Below the pieces are notes generated by a model. It was not told where the DNA came from. It made no database searches and saw only the letters and a program-made list of their open reading frames with translations. A DNA stretch of 8,171 bases. Origin: CAYQAJ01 sp964415245 (lineage in GTDB: Bacteria; Planctomycetota; Planctomycetia; Pirellulales; Pirellulaceae). Each line of letters begins with the position of its first letter. Within the stretch, counting starts at the first letter, position 1. A program made the position numbers and the translations under genes. The stretch spans positions 1 to 8,171 of the forward strand of contig CAYQAJ010000234.1 of assembly GCA_964415245.1 (NCBI GenBank). The letters run 5' to 3'. This document shows, in pieces, positions 5,644-8,171 of this stretch.

Positions 5644-7211
5644 GTAGACTCCCGACGGGCGGCGACAAACCCACGAGCGGCCCGGTGCGAATGACGACCG
5701 TGATGTGGCTGATCTGCATAATGGCGTCGATCGGCTTCGCGTTCGATATTTACGAGCTGTTGATGCTGCCGCTGATCGCTCGGCCCGCGCTGATGGAGCT
5801 GGGGGGAATCCGCCCGAACACCGCCGATTTCAGTAAATGGGTTTCCCTGCTGTTCTACGTGCCCGCCGTGGCGGGAGGCGTCTTCGGTCTGTTGGGCGGC
5901 TACCTGACCGACCGGCTGGGTCGGCGGCGCGTGCTCACTTGGAGCATCTTGCTGTACGCTGTCTCGGCGTTCGCGGCCGGTTTTTCGACCAGTCTGCCGA
6001 TGTTGCTGTTCTTCCGCAGCTTGGTGTTCATCGGCGTGTGCGTGGAGTTCGTGGCGGCGGTCGCCTGGCTGGCCGAGTTGTTTCCGCACGGCAAACAGCG
6101 CGAGGGAGTGCTCGGCACGACGCAGGCGTTTTCGTCGTTCGGTGGGCTCTTGGTGGCGGTGGTCAACGGGATTGCCGTCGCCTGGGCGGCCGGCAATCCA
6201 GCGCCGCTGTTGTTCGGCCTCGAATTGCCGGCGCTGCAGTTGCCGGGCATTTATCTGCCGGAGTTTCTCAGCAATATCCTGGGCGACATTCAGAACAACC
6301 ACGCCCACTGGCGATATACGCTCATGTCGGGCTTGATCCCGGCGATTCCGCTAATCGTGATTCGGCCCTTCTTGCCCGAGTCGCCAGTGTGGAAACAAAA
6401 GCGTGACGCCGGCACGCTGCGCCGGCCCAGCATCGCGGCGCTGTTCGCTCCCGAGCTGCGCCGCACGACGATCGTTACGACGCTCATGTTCACGTGCAGC
6501 TTCGCTGCGGCGTTCGGCGCCATTCAGCAGATGCCGCAGATTGTGCCCGGCCTGCCCGAAGTGAAAGAGGAAGTGAGCGAAGCGCTGGCCGAGCAGTTCC
6601 CGACCGAGAAGCAGGACACGCTGCGTGAGAAGCTTGCCGCTGAAGGCAAGAGCAAGGAGGAAATCGAACGGGCGGTCACCGCCGAAATCGGCAAGATCGC
6701 CGGCCCCATCGGCCAGAAAGAGGCCGCCCACGCCACAAAATCTCAGGAAATCGGCGGCCTGTTGGGACGCATTCTGTTGGCGATTCTAGCTGTGTTTATT
6801 GTCAGCCGACGTCAATTGCTGCGGCTCTTTCTGGTACCGGGCTTGATCGTAATGCCGGTGGTGTTCGGCTGGGCGGCCGTTACCGGGAAGTTTTATCTCG
6901 AGGTTGGAATGTTCATGGCGGGTCTGTTCACCGTCGCACAGTTCAGTTTCTGGGGCAACTACTTGCCCCGCGTGTATCCCGTGCACCTCCGCGGCACGGG
7001 CGAAGGGTTCGCCGCCAACATCGGCGGACGCATGATCGGCACCTCATTCGCCGCCGTCACGATTTGGATCGCGTATTTCCTACCGGGCGACGCGCCGTAT
7101 CCGACCAAAGTGGCCTACACCGCGGCGGGAGTGGCGCTGGCCGTGTACCTGATCAGTTTCATCGCCAGCTTCTGGCTCCCCGAGCCGAGCGAGAAGCAAA
7201 TGGACGAATGA
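5640..7211 (+). CDS. Major facilitator superfamily transporter with a charged loop insertion
   Basis: This 523-residue integral membrane protein has many hydrophobic helices in the 6+6 MFS layout. GGYLTDRLGRRR (86-97) is the loop 2-3 signature, and PESPVW (246-251) after helix 6 is typical of the sugar-porter/metabolite-proton-symporter branch. F35-D36-I-Y-E39 in helix 1 recalls the acidic helix-1 motif of aromatic-acid and sialic-acid symporters. RGTGEGFAANIGGR (from about 451) lies near the last helices. Between helices 7 and 8 a stretch of about 70 residues (300-370) is rich in Glu, Lys and Ala and predicted helical (EVKEEVSEALAEQF, KSKEEIERAVTAEIGK). By standard topology this lies outside the cytoplasmic membrane. 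The gene is coupled to the flavoprotein (4-base overlap), which suggests transport of that enzyme's substrate or product. The direction of transport and the substrate are unknown. Confidence 0.9.
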   Translation: MSRLPTGGDKPTSGPVRMTTVMWLICIMASIGFAFDIYELLMLPLIARPALMELGGIRPNTADFSKWVSLLFYVPAVAGGVFGLLGGYLTDRLGRRRVLTWSILLYAVSAFAAGFSTSLPMLLFFRSLVFIGVCVEFVAAVAWLAELFPHGKQREGVLGTTQAFSSFGGLLVAVVNGIAVAWAAGNPAPLLFGLELPALQLPGIYLPEFLSNILGDIQNNHAHWRYTLMSGLIPAIPLIVIRPFLPESPVWKQKRDAGTLRRPSIAALFAPELRRTTIVTTLMFTCSFAAAFGAIQQMPQIVPGLPEVKEEVSEALAEQFPTEKQDTLREKLAAEGKSKEEIERAVTAEIGKIAGPIGQKEAAHATKSQEIGGLLGRILLAILAVFIVSRRQLLRLFLVPGLIVMPVVFGWAAVTGKFYLEVGMFMAGLFTVAQFSFWGNYLPRVYPVHLRGTGEGFAANIGGRMIGTSFAAVTIWIAYFLPGDAPYPTKVAYTAAGVALAVYLISFIASFWLPEPSEKQMDE

Positions 7212-7299
7212 CCAATGACCAATGACCAATGTTCCAATGACCAAGGAACAGTGGATCGCGTAGCTTTAATTGGTCATTTGGATTTGGTGATTGGTCATT
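7207..7299. repeat. AATGACC heptad inverted-repeat element
   Basis: AATGACC occurs at 7207, 7214, 7221 and 7236. The complement GGTCATT is at 7272 and 7293, with a one-base variant at 7286. The segment 7214-7244 folds back on 7269-7299 as an imperfect stem of about 30 bp with one mismatch and a short unpaired patch; the loop is about 24 bases. The first heptad contains the TGA stop of the MFS gene. It is AT-richer than its surroundings. It could protect or end the operon mRNA, or be a mobile intergenic repeat. Confidence 0.75.
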
Positions 7300-7368
7300 A
7301 CCACAGGCGCGGCGACGCGCGGGCGGGTTGTCTCGTCCGCTAGGCGTTTCGCCACCGGAATACGCACG

Positions 7369-7668
7369 ATGAAGTATGTCGTCTGGACGCTGCTGGCGAT
7401 TCTCGTCGTTCTGCACCAGGACTACTGGCAGTGGGACAACGCGACGCTGGTGTGGGGCTTTCTGCCACACACACTTGCGTGGCATGCGGGCATTTCCATC
7501 GGCTGCGCCATCGTGTGGGCAATGGCCGTCTTTTTTTGCTGGCCTAAAGACGTGGATCTCGCGCCAACCGGCCCCGACCCAATAGCCCGCGAACCCGCGA
7601 CAGATTACGCCGCCGTCGGTCTGACTGGAAAAGTGGCTCGCAAATCGCCGGGCGAGGGACGGTCATGA
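7369..7668 (+). CDS. DUF3311 family small membrane protein
   Basis: This 99-residue protein starts at ATG 7369 (MKYVVWTLLAILVVLHQDYW); the earlier in-frame start at 7291 would begin inside the repeat element and is rejected. Two hydrophobic helices (about 3-16 and 33-56) flank a short loop with HQDYWQWDN and GFLPHTLAWHAG. The second helix ends in FFCWP, and a hydrophilic tail of about 40 residues follows, presumably cytoplasmic. This matches the DUF3311 family, small proteins encoded next to sodium:solute symporters. That pairing is seen here, with an ATGA overlap into the symporter gene. It is presumed to be a small subunit or assembly partner of the symporter; its function is not established. 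The upstream ribosome binding site is weak. Confidence 0.85.
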   Translation: MKYVVWTLLAILVVLHQDYWQWDNATLVWGFLPHTLAWHAGISIGCAIVWAMAVFFCWPKDVDLAPTGPDPIAREPATDYAAVGLTGKVARKSPGEGRS

Positions 7669-8171
7669 CGCAACTGGCCGTCGTCGCCGTCTATCTTCTC
7701 GCGGTGATGGGGCTGGGGCTGGCCGCCAATCGGCTGCTCCGCTCGACCAGTACCGACTATCTGCTGGCCAGCCACTCGATCGGCCCCGTGCTACTCTTGA
7801 TGTCGCTGTTCGGCACGACGATGACCGCCTTCGCGCTCGTCGGTTCGACCGGCCAGGCATTTCAGGTCGGGGCGGGTGTGTACGCCCTGCTCGCATCGGC
7901 CAGCGGCATTGTTCACCCGCTGTGCTTTTTTCTGGTGGGAGTGAAGCTGTGGGGGCTGGGGCGGCGGTTTGGCTACACCACGCAGGTTCAGTTCTTTCGC
8001 GACCGGCTGGAGAGCGACTTCGTCGGGCTGCTCTTGTTCCCGGTTCTGGTCGGCCTGGTGATTCCGTATTTGTTGATCGGCATCGACGGTGCCGGCGACG
8101 TCATCAACGGCGTAACCCGCGATAACTTCGCGCCTTGGTTCGCATCGTCGGGATACGGCGTCCCTAAATGG
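7665..8171 (+). CDS. Sodium:solute symporter family protein, N-terminal part (3' end outside window)
   Basis: The frame from ATG 7665 stays open for 169 codons to the window end. It has a hydrophobic first helix (LAVVAVYLLAVMGLGLAA), then DYLLASHSIGPVLLLMSLFGTTMTAFALVGSTGQAFQVGAG, the YFLAGR-S-like and helix-2/3 region of the SSS family. Then come a GIVHPLCFFLVGVKLWGLGRRFGY segment, TQVQFFRDR, and a VIPYLLIGIDGAGD helix. The family couples Na+ entry to uptake of sugars, amino acids, carboxylates or vitamins; the substrate is not readable from this part. The start is set by the 4-base overlap with the DUF3311 gene and GAGGG at 7654-7658. Only about a third of a typical 450-550 residue symporter is present. 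Confidence 0.88.
   Translation, partial: MTQLAVVAVYLLAVMGLGLAANRLLRSTSTDYLLASHSIGPVLLLMSLFGTTMTAFALVGSTGQAFQVGAGVYALLASASGIVHPLCFFLVGVKLWGLGRRFGYTTQVQFFRDRLESDFVGLLLFPVLVGLVIPYLLIGIDGAGDVINGVTRDNFAPWFASSGYGVPKW

Noticed and set aside
5268..6308. 346-codon open frame on the minus strand
   Set aside because: It spans the flavoprotein/MFS junction antisense. Its product is Gln/Arg/His-rich with no membrane or domain signal, so it is a shadow of the two real genes.
7207..7299. CRISPR-like or tandem array
   Set aside because: Units are only 7 bases, there are no spacers of uniform length, and the array turns back on itself as an inverted repeat.
7291..7368. Upstream start for the DUF3311 gene
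   Set aside because: The start at 7291 falls inside the AATGACC repeat and would add 26 residues of Arg/Thr-rich sequence ahead of the typical family N-terminus MKYVVW.

Overview
The window is GC-rich, densely coding and reads entirely on the + strand. It looks like a piece of a Planctomycetota chromosome, probably Pirellulales-like. That placement is inferred from three things: a DUF116–polyprenyl synthase fusion, a DUF3311–sodium symporter pair, and intergenic spacers rich in palindromes and AATGACC heptads. No rRNA, tRNA, CRISPR array or transposase was seen.

Layout. Positions 1-1130 hold the C-terminal half of a squalene-hopene-cyclase-type (class II) terpene cyclase whose start lies outside the window. 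A 297-base spacer with two hairpins follows. Then comes a 627-residue protein (1428-3311) that joins a Cys-rich DUF116 domain to a trans-polyprenyl diphosphate synthase; its TTG start is fixed by a strong Shine-Dalgarno. After 78 bases there is a 181-residue chorismate-lyase-like (DUF98/UbiC-type) protein (3390-3935). A 436-base structured spacer (3936-4371) holds nested inverted repeats, three tandem 18-mers, a perfect 10-bp hairpin and a promoter-like palindrome. Next come an FAD-dependent halogenase/reductase-like flavoprotein (4372-5643) and a 12-helix-type MFS transporter (5640-7211), which overlap by 4 bases (ATGA) and are clearly translationally coupled. An AATGACC inverted-repeat element (7207-7299) abuts the transporter stop codon. 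The window ends with a DUF3311 small membrane protein (7369-7668) that overlaps, again by ATGA, a sodium:solute symporter (7665 onward, cut by the window end).

How the genes may work together. The first three genes suggest isoprenoid and aromatic precursor supply: a polyprenyl diphosphate chain, a polycyclising cyclase, and a 4-hydroxybenzoate-forming enzyme. The following flavoenzyme could halogenate, oxidise or reduce the aromatic or prenyl product, and the coupled MFS protein could export it. The attractive hypothesis is a small hydroxybenzoate- or meroterpenoid-type pathway. No prenyltransferase, methyltransferase or squalene synthase is visible here, so the genes could equally be independent neighbours. 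The DUF3311–symporter pair looks like a separate solute-uptake module.
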